Part shown: positions 24,745-32,200 of the stretch, in pieces
Layout: every line of letters begins with the position of its first letter
How positions within the stretch are numbered: position 1 is the first letter of the stretch
NCBI GenBank assembly: GCA_002422315.1
Contig: DIUJ01000015.1
Span: 1-38,339 of the forward strand
From: Bacteroidetes bacterium UBA6161
Lineage (GTDB): Bacteria; Bacteroidota; Bacteroidia; NS11-12g; UBA955
Reading direction: 5' to 3'
DNA: 38,339 nt
Position numbers and translations under genes: made by a program
The notes under the pieces: model-generated
The model's input: the letters and a program-made list of their open reading frames with translations, nothing else
Database searches by the model: none
Told to the model about the DNA's origin: nothing

Positions 24745-25496
24745 TTCGCACACCCTCGGTCTTCGGCTTCGCTCAGACACCGGGGGAACAAATGTCGCTC
24801 TTCGTTTCGACCTTCTACGTCGGCCAATTTTAGATTTTAGATTGCAGATTTTTGGAGAGTAGGGACAACCTATAAGTTTTCGTATTCTCACAACGTAATA
24901 AATTCCCCTGAGTAGAGGGGTGGCTGAAAAAGCAGATGTTCAAAAGGTAAGAATAGCTTTACTTTTCAGCCGGGGTGTTGTATTTGGAATATAATTATGT
25001 AGTCAAAGACTACACTCTATTACAAATCCGTAGAGCCCTTCGGAACTCAACGGATAGAGAAAGTAATCGGATGCCTGTTTGCAAACACTAACAATTCGCA
25101 CACCCTCGGTCTTCGGCTTCGCTCAGACACCCGGGGAACAAATGTCGCTCTTCGTTTCGACCTTCTACGTCGGCCAATTTTAGATTTTAGATTGCAGATT
25201 TTTGGAGAGTAGGGACAACCTATAAGTTTTCGTATTCTTACAACGTAATAAATCCCCCTGAGTAGAGGGGTGGCTGAAAAAGCAGATGTTCAAAAGGTAA
25301 GAATAGCTTTACTTTTCAGCCGGGGTGTTGTATTTGGAATATAATTATGTAGTCAAAGACTACACTCTATTACAAATCCGTAGAGCCCTTCGGAACTCAA
25401 CGGATAGAGAAAGTAATCGGATGCCTGTTGGCAAACACTAACAATATGCACACCCTCGGTCTTCGGCTTCGCTCAGACACCCGGGGGAACAATTGT
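24745..25496 (+). repeat. 350-bp tandem duplication with a third partial copy
   Basis: Copies start at 24745 and 25095 and a partial third at 25445, each with the CACCCTCGGTCTTCGGCTTC phrase. The two full copies differ at only about four positions by eye, so the duplication is recent. Each contains, in order: a strong hairpin (CCCTCGG...CCGGGGG arms), a TTTAGATTTTAGATTGCAGA phrase, CCCCT-GAGTAG-AGGGG, a 9-bp inverted repeat GGCTGAAAA/TTTTCAGCC (24922-24971), and REP hairpins GTAGTC-AAA-GACTAC plus TCCGTAGAG...CTCAACGGA (24999-25054; second copy 25349-25404). No coding potential is evident. Confidence 0.9.
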
Positions 25497-25569
25497 CGCC
25501 CTTCGATACAAACTCCTTCGTCGGCCACTCAGGATATCATTTGCGTGGAACCGCTTATCGATAACCCAA

Positions 25570-25690
25570 ATTGTCATCCTGTGTAAAAATTCCTTTCATG
25601 TAAAATAATATAAATAACGTTAAATTTGCGACCATCAAAATTAACATATCTAATTGAATACTATCTTCTTGTATAAAACCGTCAATGGCA
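25570..25690 (+). repeat. Diverged ~120-bp direct repeat, copy A'
   Basis: Second copy of the repeat at 24598-24720, with the same orientation and order of sub-phrases but about one difference per ten bases. A TAAAAGAAATGT phrase also recurs at about 24588, 25710 and 25754. Confidence 0.7.
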
Positions 25691-25768
25691 GTAAAGTTTC
25701 CCCAAAACCTCTAAAAGAAATGTAATCCTTATCTGGAGTTTTCCCAGAAACTTTAAAAGAAATGTCAT

Positions 25769-25827
25769 GGTGAGGCTCTCGAACCACGACATTTCTACCC
25801 ACTCTTTCATAGTTCGAGAGCCTCACC
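25769..25827. repeat. 16-bp perfect inverted repeat with 27-nt spacer
   Basis: GGTGAGGCTCTCGAAC (25769-25784) is exactly complementary to GTTCGAGAGCCTCACC (25812-25827). The stem is strong and GC-rich for this window. No T tract follows, so it is not a standard terminator. It lies about 70 nt past the stop of the methyltransferase gene (minus strand) and may be a dispersed repeat or the remains of a small mobile element. Confidence 0.85.
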
Positions 25828-25895
25828 AAGACAAAAGTACTGCGCAATAACAAAAGTGCCTCGCCGTGACTAAAGAGCTGTGCGATTACAAAATC

Positions 25896-26537
25896 CTATG
25901 CTCTCAAAATCATTATACTATTCGTATCTAAAACATAAGTATATTCTTGCATTTCAAAATCTAAATATTGTAACATGATTTTAAAATTTGAGGGTGTGCC
26001 TTGGGGATTCATATAATTAAAAATAACGGAAGCATTTTCTGACATGGAATTGCGCAAATCCAGCCAAAATTCCTTCTGCATAACACCGCCAGGTACTTCG
26101 GTGTCAATAAACAAGTCTACAATTACTAAGTCAAATCTTTGTTTGTTTTGTTGTAAATAAATTACTGCATCATTTAAAACAATTTCCAAAGTTGGGGATG
26201 CTACTACTCCGAATTCATTGTGAGCAATTTGAATAAGGATTGGGTCTATTTCTACAGCTGTTATATTCCCAGTATATTTAAATTCATTACGAAGGGTTTG
26301 AATTACCGAACCACCGCCCATCCCAAGTATTAAAATATTCTCTACTGTAGAATCATACACTTTCTCTAACCCAAAATGTAGGACTTTTTGGAGATTCCCA
26401 AAGGAGTAATTTGCATTTGGGGAATCCAAAACTTTTTTACCATTTACCCAATTTACTTCCAATACTCCATTTATATTGGAATGTATTTTTTTAGAAAAAG
26501 GGAAAATATAACTTGCTAGTTTTTTGAACATTGACAT
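25896..26537 (-). CDS. Spermidine-synthase-like methyltransferase-fold protein
   Basis: 213 residues from the ATG at 26537 (an ATG 6 nt later is equally possible; an upstream TTG is unlikely). The SAM-binding core is ENILILGMGGGSVIQTL (about 72-88), with the acidic ribose contact in ITAVEIDPILIQIA and FDLVIVDLFIDTEVPGG further on. It lacks the N-terminal beta domain of full SpeE, so polyamine synthesis is doubtful; it belongs with the short spermidine-synthase-related proteins of unknown substrate. It is transcribed alone. Confidence 0.7.
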   Translation of the reverse strand: MSMFKKLASYIFPFSKKIHSNINGVLEVNWVNGKKVLDSPNANYSFGNLQKVLHFGLEKVYDSTVENILILGMGGGSVIQTLRNEFKYTGNITAVEIDPILIQIAHNEFGVVASPTLEIVLNDAVIYLQQNKQRFDLVIVDLFIDTEVPGGVMQKEFWLDLRNSMSENASVIFNYMNPQGTPSNFKIMLQYLDFEMQEYTYVLDTNSIMILRA

Positions 26538-26610
26538 TGGTACAAAGAAACGACAAAAACACAAATGAAAATCCAGTGTACTTAAGCTATTAATTTACGA
26601 AACTCCAAAA

Positions 26611-26638
26611 AAAAAACCGCTTATTAAAGCGGTTTTTT
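26611..26638 (-). terminator. Intrinsic terminator after the T9SS-secreted protein
   Basis: A 12-bp perfect stem AAAAAACCGCTT/AAGCGGTTTTTT with loop ATTA. Read on the minus strand it follows the gene at 26721-27431 and ends in a run of about ten T. The symmetry means it could work in both directions. Confidence 0.85.
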
Positions 26639-26720
26639 AGTTTTATTTTGTACACTTTCATGTACCTGAAAATATATTGTTATTCAGTTACCATTACTTT
26701 TTTGGTTACATTGATACCAA

Positions 26721-27431
26721 TTAAATTTTATTGAACTTTTGAACTTTTGTTTGGCCATTGCTAATCCATTCTAAAAAGTACAAACCTTGAGAGAGAGAGC
26801 TAATATCTATACTAGATTGGTTTATTTGTATATTTTGAACAGACAATACTTTGCCTTCCATATTTCTTATTTGTACTTTACTTTCGCCAGTTGCAGTATT
26901 GTTAAAGTATAAAATACTTTCACTTGCAGGGTTTGGATAAAATAAATTGGTTTCTAAACTCGCGTAAGTTACAGAGTTTAATGCATCCCAAGCAGTACAA
27001 AAAGCCACTATAGTTACCTTCTGCATAGGGTTTTCTCTACAAAAAAGATCCACTTCCATTACGGCTGTTCCGCTTCCTGAACTAGGATAAAAATGGGTAA
27101 ACATTACTCCAGAATCGCCTTTTTGTAAAACAAATTCAGCGGCATTTACATCTGAAGCATGACAAAGATTAATATCGCAAAATGCACTTTCCCAAGCAGA
27201 AGAAGGAAGGTCATTCACCCTTCTCGCCCATACAAACGTATCCGTAGTAGCATTTATATTTTTAAAAGTAAACCCTTTATACAAATCTGCCGGGAAGTTA
27301 GGATTGGTAGTATTTTTCCCTTCTATATTTAGGGTGTCTTGATTAATTGAGATTTCTTGAGCTGAAGAAGAATATGTCCCCAACAGTGCAAGGATGAGAA
27401 TTGCATAAAAATTAAATAATGATTTTTTCAT
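26721..27431 (-). CDS. T9SS type A sorting domain-containing secreted protein
   Basis: 236 residues. The signal peptide is about 1-24 (MKKSLFNFYAILILALLGTYSSSAQ). The middle part (about 30-150) has beta-rich sequence, NATTDTFVWARRVNDLPSSAW, then two near-adjacent cysteines in AFCDINLCHASD and two more in DLFCRENPM and VAFCTAW, so disulfides are likely. The C-terminal domain LFYPNPASESILYFNN to GLYFLEWISNGQTKVQKFNK is a type A T9SS sorting signal. The exported function is unknown. It has its own promoter and terminator. Confidence 0.88.
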   Translation of the reverse strand: MKKSLFNFYAILILALLGTYSSSAQEISINQDTLNIEGKNTTNPNFPADLYKGFTFKNINATTDTFVWARRVNDLPSSAWESAFCDINLCHASDVNAAEFVLQKGDSGVMFTHFYPSSGSGTAVMEVDLFCRENPMQKVTIVAFCTAWDALNSVTYASLETNLFYPNPASESILYFNNTATGESKVQIRNMEGKVLSVQNIQINQSSIDISSLSQGLYFLEWISNGQTKVQKFNKI

Positions 27432-27435
27432 ACTT

Positions 27436-27465
27436 CAAATATAGAATAAATTACTAAAAAACAAA
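27436..27465 (-). promoter_or_regulatory. Promoter TTTG-N18-TATATTTG directly before the start codon
   Basis: Minus-strand TATATTTG (27443-27436) has a TTTG 18 nt upstream (inside the T tract of the preceding terminator). The box ends 4 nt before the ATG at 27431, so transcription would start at or very near the start codon. Confidence 0.55.
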
Positions 27466-27487
27466 AGGCCCTTAAAAAAGGGCCTTT
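27464..27487 (-). terminator. Intrinsic terminator after the Omp28-type gene
   Basis: A 10-bp stem AAAGGCCCTT/AAGGGCCTTT with a 4-nt A/T loop. On the minus strand it is followed by TTTTGTTTTTT and lies 28 nt past the stop of the upstream lipoprotein gene. Confidence 0.85.
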
Positions 27488-27514
27488 CCTATAAAATATT
27501 TATTATTAATAAAA

Positions 27515-28444
27515 TTATTCCGCTACAAAACCATTTACATATTCGTATTTAGCACCGTTTTTCTTCCAAACAATTACAGCAACAGCGGTGTTTGAAGCAT
27601 TCAAATTCCAAGGAACTAAACCAAAATTAGGATTTGAAGCTGCGTGATGGTTTATATAATTCAAAGTGAATGTTTTAGAAAATTCTGTACCATTAGCTAC
27701 AGTTCCAGTAGCAAATGCAGAACTTCCAAATACACTTTGATTGTTTAGCTCACCATTTTGCATACTTGCCCTGATGTTGTATTTATGTTCATAATCATTA
27801 ACATCTGTTCCGCCTACCTTCTGATAACCATTAACACTTTTCTCTAAAATTAAAGCGGACCAAAAATATTCACCATTACCTTCTTTAAAGAATTTTGATT
27901 TAGCATTAACAGTAATTGTATTTCCATTTACTGATTTATTTGCTGCAACACCTAGGACAGGAGAATTAGCATTGAAGCTATTCGCTCTATCTGTTATCAC
28001 AGCAGAAGTAGTGTTGCTTGTACCCAAATAACTATTGTTCATAGAAAATGCAGGTATACTAAATGAACCATTATTATCAACAGGAATATTTAAATTTGAC
28101 AATAACGCACCATAAATTGGGGCAATAAAAACAGAATCTTGACTTTCTACACCTGGCTTTTTAAATATAGGAGTTAATCTTGAATTGCTCGTTTGAATAT
28201 TTAGTGGAATAATCTCAGATGTCCCTTTAGAAGCTACTGCTGCTTTGAAAGTTGGACCACCTGCAGAACCACAAGGTCCACACCAAGTTGCGGTTACATA
28301 AGCCAACATAGACCTTTGTTTGTTTTCAACAGTCAGGCTTCCACCTCCTGTATTATCGTCAGGCGTTTCTTCTGTTTCTTTCTTACAACCTGCAAATGAG
28401 AACATTAACGCAGGAACTAATGCTAGTAAAAATATTTTTTTCAT
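27515..28444 (-). CDS. Omp28-type lipoprotein with thioredoxin-like CxxC
   Basis: 309 residues from the ATG at 28444; the upstream in-frame extension only adds a non-signal sequence. The lipoprotein signal is MKKIFLLALVPALMFSFAGC, with the lipidated Cys at 20. A thioredoxin-like motif follows in YVTATWCGPCGSAGGPTFKA, then the long beta-rich Omp28-related region ending in VAVIVWKKNGAKYEYVNGFV. Proteins of this family are outer-membrane lipoproteins with an apparent redox-like N-terminal motif; a disulfide-handling role is plausible but unproven. Confidence 0.85.
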   Translation of the reverse strand: MKKIFLLALVPALMFSFAGCKKETEETPDDNTGGGSLTVENKQRSMLAYVTATWCGPCGSAGGPTFKAAVASKGTSEIIPLNIQTSNSRLTPIFKKPGVESQDSVFIAPIYGALLSNLNIPVDNNGSFSIPAFSMNNSYLGTSNTTSAVITDRANSFNANSPVLGVAANKSVNGNTITVNAKSKFFKEGNGEYFWSALILEKSVNGYQKVGGTDVNDYEHKYNIRASMQNGELNNQSVFGSSAFATGTVANGTEFSKTFTLNYINHHAASNPNFGLVPWNLNASNTAVAVIVWKKNGAKYEYVNGFVAE

Positions 28445-28467
28445 TTTTCTTTTTTTAAATATGAGAA

Positions 28468-28495
28468 CAAAACTAGAAGAAAAAACTAAATCAAA
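28468..28495 (-). promoter_or_regulatory. Promoter TTTG-N16-TAGTTTTG for the Omp28-type gene
   Basis: Minus-strand TAGTTTTG (28475-28468) with TTTG at 28495-28492; the -7 box lies 23 nt before the ATG. It fits the Bacteroidota consensus with slightly short spacing. Confidence 0.55.
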
Positions 28496-28782
28496 CACCT
28501 AGGTAGAGAAAAAAAAAGGTAAACATCTGATATATAGTCAAATATTTTTCTGTCACTCCCATTTTTAATGAAACTAAAAATAACTAAAAGCCAATATCAA
28601 CTACTCTATTTAAAATTAGACACTAACCGACTTGTTAAATTAAGTATAAACACTTAATCTTGTAATTTGGGATAAATTCTGAGTAAGGTTCCGTTCAACT
28701 CAAAATAAAATCACCTAAGACAACCGTAATCGGCTAATAATCGTCAAATAAGAAAAGAAATTTTGAAGAAACAAACTTTTGC
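28496..28782. other. Intergenic region without a recognisable feature
   Basis: A 3'-region of nadC (minus strand) and the upstream region of the Omp28-type gene. I see no gene, strong hairpin or repeat here. Confidence 0.4.
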
Positions 28783-29652
28783 CTACAAATTAGTTTTCAA
28801 ACTAATATCAATATTTTTTGAGGAATGGGTAAGCGCTCCAATAGATATAAAATCTACTCCTGTTTTAAGGTATTCCATTAAATTAGAATTATTTATCCCT
28901 CCAGAGGCTTCGGTTTCGTATTTTTTGTTTATAAGAGATAAGGCTTGGGTTATTTCTTCTGGGTTAAAATTGTCGAGCATTATTCTCTGCACGCCCCCTA
29001 CCCTAAGTACCTCTTTTACCTCCTCTATGTTTCGTGTTTCTATCTCTATAGCTAGAGTTAGGTTGTTTTGCTGCAAGTAGTTGTTTGTTTTTACAATAGC
29101 ATTTTCAATCCCGCCACAAAAGTCTACGTGGTTGTCTTTAAGCATTACCATGTCGTACAAACCTGTTCTGTGATTACTTGCCCCACCTACCCTTACGGCA
29201 TATTTTTCTAAGAGCCTAAGCCCTGGCGTTGTTTTTCTTGTATCTAAAATAGTAACCCCATAAGGCTTAGCCATCTGTGCATAGTGTTTAGAAAGTGTGG
29301 CTATTCCGCTAAGTCTTTGTACAAAGTTTAGGATTAATCTTTCTGAACTAAGAATGGAAGAAGCAGAACCTTTTAGAAAAAGTACTTTTTCGCCCTTTTG
29401 TATCCATTGTCCTTCTTCTTTTAGTAATTCTATTTCTATGCTTGGGTCTACTTTGCTTAAAATTTTTGCAACTAAGGGTAAGCCGCAAAGCACTGCATTT
29501 TCTTTGAAAAGCATAAAAGCGGATCCCATTTTCAATGGGCCAATAGAAGCTAAAGTAGAGTAATCTCCTGGCCCTATATCTTCTTTTAGGGCTAGGTCTA
29601 TAATCAAATCAACATCGGTGGTGTTCCAAACAGGGTCTTGAAAAAAATTCAT
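28783..29652 (-). CDS. nadC: Nicotinate-nucleotide pyrophosphorylase (carboxylating)
   Basis: 289 residues, normal for NadC, which converts quinolinate and PRPP to nicotinate mononucleotide in NAD synthesis. Core motifs are LNFVQRLSGIATLSKHYAQM, ILDTRKTTPGLRLLEKYAVR and GGASNHRTGLYDMVMLKDNH, the PRPP/quinolinate site with its Arg and His residues; the C-terminus EASGGINNSNLMEYLKTGVD carries the phosphate-binding loop. It lies 20 nt after the DUF4783 gene, so the two are likely cotranscribed. Confidence 0.95.
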   Translation of the reverse strand: MNFFQDPVWNTTDVDLIIDLALKEDIGPGDYSTLASIGPLKMGSAFMLFKENAVLCGLPLVAKILSKVDPSIEIELLKEEGQWIQKGEKVLFLKGSASSILSSERLILNFVQRLSGIATLSKHYAQMAKPYGVTILDTRKTTPGLRLLEKYAVRVGGASNHRTGLYDMVMLKDNHVDFCGGIENAIVKTNNYLQQNNLTLAIEIETRNIEEVKEVLRVGGVQRIMLDNFNPEEITQALSLINKKYETEASGGINNSNLMEYLKTGVDFISIGALTHSSKNIDISLKTNL

Positions 29653-29672
29653 GAAAATTGAGTAGGGTATAT

Positions 29673-30068
29673 TTATTTTTCTATGTCTATCTCTTGGATA
29701 ACATAATCCGAAGCAGATTGTTTGAGAAAAACCGTGATTCTAAATTCTTCTGTTTTGGACTTATAAGTTAAAACCACAAATGTGGATCCTGTATTAGAGG
29801 TGCCTTTGTGTAAAACAGATACCGAGTTTGGTGCATATTGAGTAAAGAACTTGGTCATTACTTGTTTTGCTTGCACTTTGCTGTATACCCCTTCGGAAGT
29901 GGGGGTGGTAATTTCGATAGTAGAATTAAAAGAGGTGCTTAGTTGTTCAGAATTACCAGCTTCAAAAGCCTTCACAATCTTATCTATATCCAAGGCCGCT
30001 TCTACGGGTGCAGCAGTTGCTCCATTCCATAAAAGTAAAGACCATAGTACTAAAAATAAATTTTTCAT
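29673..30068 (-). CDS. DUF4783 domain protein, exported
   Basis: 131 residues. The signal peptide is about 1-20 (MKNLFLVLWSLLLWNGATAA). The mature part (IVKAFEAGNSEQLSTSFNST; AKQVMTKFFTQYAPNSVSVL; VIQEIDIEK) is a NTF2-like fold as in DUF4783, a Bacteroidota family of unknown function that is often next to nadC. No catalytic motif is apparent. Confidence 0.82.
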   Translation of the reverse strand: MKNLFLVLWSLLLWNGATAAPVEAALDIDKIVKAFEAGNSEQLSTSFNSTIEITTPTSEGVYSKVQAKQVMTKFFTQYAPNSVSVLHKGTSNTGSTFVVLTYKSKTEEFRITVFLKQSASDYVIQEIDIEK

Positions 30069-30136
30069 TGTTTGTATTGTTTGGTTTTATTGGATACAAA
30101 TAGCTTGCCAAAAAAATAATGTGTTGTATGTAAAGG

Positions 30137-30155
30137 CAAAGGTAAGACAAATGTA
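30137..30155 (-). promoter_or_regulatory. Two overlapping candidate -7 boxes for DUF4783-nadC
   Basis: Minus-strand TACATTTG (30155-30148) and TACCTTTG (30144-30137) both fit TAnnTTTG and are 11 nt apart, 69-80 nt upstream of the DUF4783 ATG. Which is used cannot be told. Confidence 0.4.
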
Positions 30156-30167
30156 GAAAGAAAAAAG

Positions 30168-30175
30168 TACTTTTG
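30168..30175 (+). promoter_or_regulatory. Candidate -7 element (TACTTTTG) for the HAD nucleotidase
   Basis: TACTTTTG lies 25 nt before the ATG at 30201, divergent from the DUF4783-nadC boxes. Confidence 0.4.
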
Positions 30176-30200
30176 TAGCTATCCGCCAGTAAATATTGAA

Positions 30201-30923
30201 ATGGAAAACATAGAATGCATTTATTTTGATTTTGACCATACACTATGGGACCTTGAAAAAAACGCGGAACTAACCTTGTTGGAACTGTTTGAAATACATA
30301 ATTTCCAATTATACACACATTTTAAAGCCCAAGATTTTTTTAGTTTTTTCCAGAAACACAACCGAGCACTTTGGGAACTATACAACAATAAACTTATAGA
30401 CAAAGACACCCTTCGAACCAAACGCTTTGAGCTGGCTTTGAACGATTTGAAAATACCCAATGAAGTTCGTCCAGAGAACTTATGGCAGGAGTTTTTGCAG
30501 CTATGCCCAACCCAAAAACAACTGATGCCCTATGCAGAAGAAACTGTGGCTAGACTGGCAGAAAAATATCCATTGTATCTGCTTACCAATGGTTTTACAG
30601 AAACTCAAAAGCAAAAAATAGAAAATTCTGGATTAAAAAAGTATTTCCAACATGCTATAATTTCGGAAGAAGTTGGTTTTGCTAAACCTAAGATTGAAAT
30701 TTTTAAATATGCTGAATCCATTTCCAAAAAGAAATCTGAAAATATACTAATGGTTGGGGATTCTATTCCTATGGACATAGAAGGAGCGCTTAATGCAGGG
30801 TGGAATGCCATTCATTATACTTATCAAAACCCTAGCAACAATTACACATTACCATCGAATGTTATTCAGATTCGTAATTTGAAAGAAATTGTAGATTGGG
30901 GGGATGGGGATTTTAGATTGTAG
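30201..30923 (+). CDS. YjjG-family HAD pyrimidine nucleotidase
   Basis: 240 residues of the HAD superfamily; members of this branch dephosphorylate (non-canonical) pyrimidine nucleotides in the cytosol. Motif I is YFDFDHTLWDLEKN (Asp nucleophile near residue 9), motif II is LLTNGFTETQKQKIE, and motifs III/IV are GFAKPKIEIF and MVGDSIPMDIEGALNAGWNA. The alpha-helical cap between motifs I and II (HNRALWELYNNKLIDKDTLR) matches the YjjG group. The end of the gene runs into a TTTAGATT repeat region. Confidence 0.87.
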   Translation: MENIECIYFDFDHTLWDLEKNAELTLLELFEIHNFQLYTHFKAQDFFSFFQKHNRALWELYNNKLIDKDTLRTKRFELALNDLKIPNEVRPENLWQEFLQLCPTQKQLMPYAEETVARLAEKYPLYLLTNGFTETQKQKIENSGLKKYFQHAIISEEVGFAKPKIEIFKYAESISKKKSENILMVGDSIPMDIEGALNAGWNAIHYTYQNPSNNYTLPSNVIQIRNLKEIVDWGDGDFRL

Positions 30924-31017
30924 ATTTTAGATTTTAGATTGGGGATTGGGGATCTTTTTAAATCTGAATTCTGAAATAAAATATCTGAAATAAATAAAAC
31001 CTATTTAATCTTAAATC
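30905..31017. repeat. TTTAGATT / CTGAAAT low-complexity repeat, left of the four-helix gene
   Basis: GATTTTAGATTGTAGATTTT-type phrases are followed by AAATCTGAATTCTGAAATAAA. The first part overlaps the last codons of the nucleotidase gene. The same vocabulary occurs to the right of the four-helix gene. Confidence 0.6.
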
Positions 31018-31371
31018 ATGAAAGAAATTATAAAGTCAAGAACAAAAAGTTTTGCAATTTCAGTTTTGAAAGCTATTGAAATCATTGGAACTGGAGTTGG
31101 AAAGTCCAATGTTTCAAATCAATTAATTAGAAGTTCTATGTCAGTTGGCGCTAACTACCGAGCAGCTTGCAGAGCGAGAAGTGACAAAGAGTTTATTTCT
31201 AAACTTAACATCGTTCTCGAAGAATCTGACGAGTCTCTTTATTGGTTAGAAATTATTCAAGAAATGAATTGGCTCCCTCCAGAATCACTTTCTCCTTTAA
31301 TTTCTGAAGCCAACGAATTAACTGCCATCTTTGTGAGTAGTTTAAAAACAGTAAAGGAAAGATTAAGGTGA
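31018..31371 (+). CDS. Four-helix-bundle protein (23S rRNA intervening-sequence family)
   Basis: 117 residues, all helical, of the four-helix-bundle family whose members were first seen in 23S rRNA intervening sequences (TIGR02436 type). Family landmarks are KSFAISVLKAIEIIG, VSNQLIRSSMSVGANYRAAC and SKLNIVLEESDESLYWLEI. Function is unresolved; relatives include Avd-type accessory proteins of diversity-generating retroelements. No reverse transcriptase is nearby. The gene lies inside dispersed repeats on both sides, a frequent setting for this family in Bacteroidota and a hint of mobility. Confidence 0.9.
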   Translation: MKEIIKSRTKSFAISVLKAIEIIGTGVGKSNVSNQLIRSSMSVGANYRAACRARSDKEFISKLNIVLEESDESLYWLEIIQEMNWLPPESLSPLISEANELTAIFVSSLKTVKERLR

Positions 31372-31640
31372 TTTTAGATTGCAGATTGTAGATTGTAGAT
31401 TTTTTATATCTGAATTCTAAAATCTGAAATAAAAGATGAATGTAGATGTCTTCAAATCTGAATTCTGAAATCTGAAATAAAAAGATGAATGTAGATGTCT
31501 TCAAATCTGAATTCTGAAATCTAATATCTGAAATAAAAGACGATTGTAGATTGTAGATTTTCGATTTTAGATTGCAGATTGCAGATTGGGGATTTTTTAA
31601 ATCTGAATTCTAAAATCTGAAATCTAAAATAAAAGAAGTG
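31372..31640. repeat. TTTAGATT / CTGAATTCTGAAAT repeats, right of the four-helix gene
   Basis: Three blocks share an AAATCTGAATTCTGAAATCT-type core (about 31405, 31455 and 31500) and a GATGAATGTAGATGTCTTCA phrase repeated at 31434 and 31485 (51-bp spacing); a TAGATTGCAGATTGCAGATT block follows near 31567. No coding potential is seen. Confidence 0.65.
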
Positions 31641-31684
31641 TGAGAAATTCATTTGACTCAATACTGCCTAATATTCTCTACCCC

Positions 31685-32200
31685 TCATGGAATAGTATCA
31701 AATGCTACTAGAAATATCTTGTCTTTTTCTATTTGAAAATGAAAAACTATTTGATGTCCAGGATTTATTTTAGAAGGTTCTTGCGTAGTTATAAGTATTT
31801 CTGCTTTGTTTCCAGAGGGATGTATAAGAATTTTAGTTTTGTCCATATCTTTAAAAACAGAAGAGAACGAATCGGACGGAAAATGTTTGAAATATTTTAA
31901 GAAAAACGACTGCTTAGAGAACGTGAAACACGATTCATCCGCATCTAAAATACTTTCCGTTTCACAAAATACAGGGCTGTATATACTATCCGCACTTAAG
32001 GAGTATAAGTTTACACTATCTATTTGTAGCAAAGCATTTGCAAATCCTGCCCAATGGTAAAGGACCTTTTCTTTTATATCCGGGGAAGTTTGGTTTTGGA
32101 TTTTGGTATTTGACAAAAAGACAAAACTCAAAAAAACGCAAGAGGCAAGAAAATATAGCTTTACGGAATTAAATACTTTACTACCAACTGTCTTCGTCAT
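31685..32200 (-). CDS. Small membrane-anchored or exported protein of unknown function
   Basis: 171 residues from the ATG at 32200 (two earlier in-frame ATGs would increase the overlap). A hydrophobic N-terminal stretch (KLYFLASCVFLSFVFLSN, about 14-31) is a signal or anchor. The rest is mixed alpha/beta with two cysteines (VFCETESILDADESCF) and no motif I recognise; HQIVFHFQIEKDKIFLVAFD at the end is beta-like. It starts inside the last 20 nt of the GumN-domain gene, so it is almost certainly cotranscribed with it. Confidence 0.6.
   Translation of the reverse strand: MTKTVGSKVFNSVKLYFLASCVFLSFVFLSNTKIQNQTSPDIKEKVLYHWAGFANALLQIDSVNLYSLSADSIYSPVFCETESILDADESCFTFSKQSFFLKYFKHFPSDSFSSVFKDMDKTKILIHPSGNKAEILITTQEPSKINPGHQIVFHFQIEKDKIFLVAFDTIP

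Noticed and set aside
24598..24840. 80-residue plus-strand frame after recA
   Set aside because: It runs through repeat copy A and the 350-bp unit and is not preserved in the second copies.
24745..25496. Retron msr/msd or other reverse-transcriptase-linked RNA
   Set aside because: Strong hairpins are present but no reverse transcriptase gene occurs in the window.
31018..31371. Avd accessory protein of a diversity-generating retroelement
   Set aside because: The fold family is related, but there is no reverse transcriptase or template/variable repeat pair nearby.
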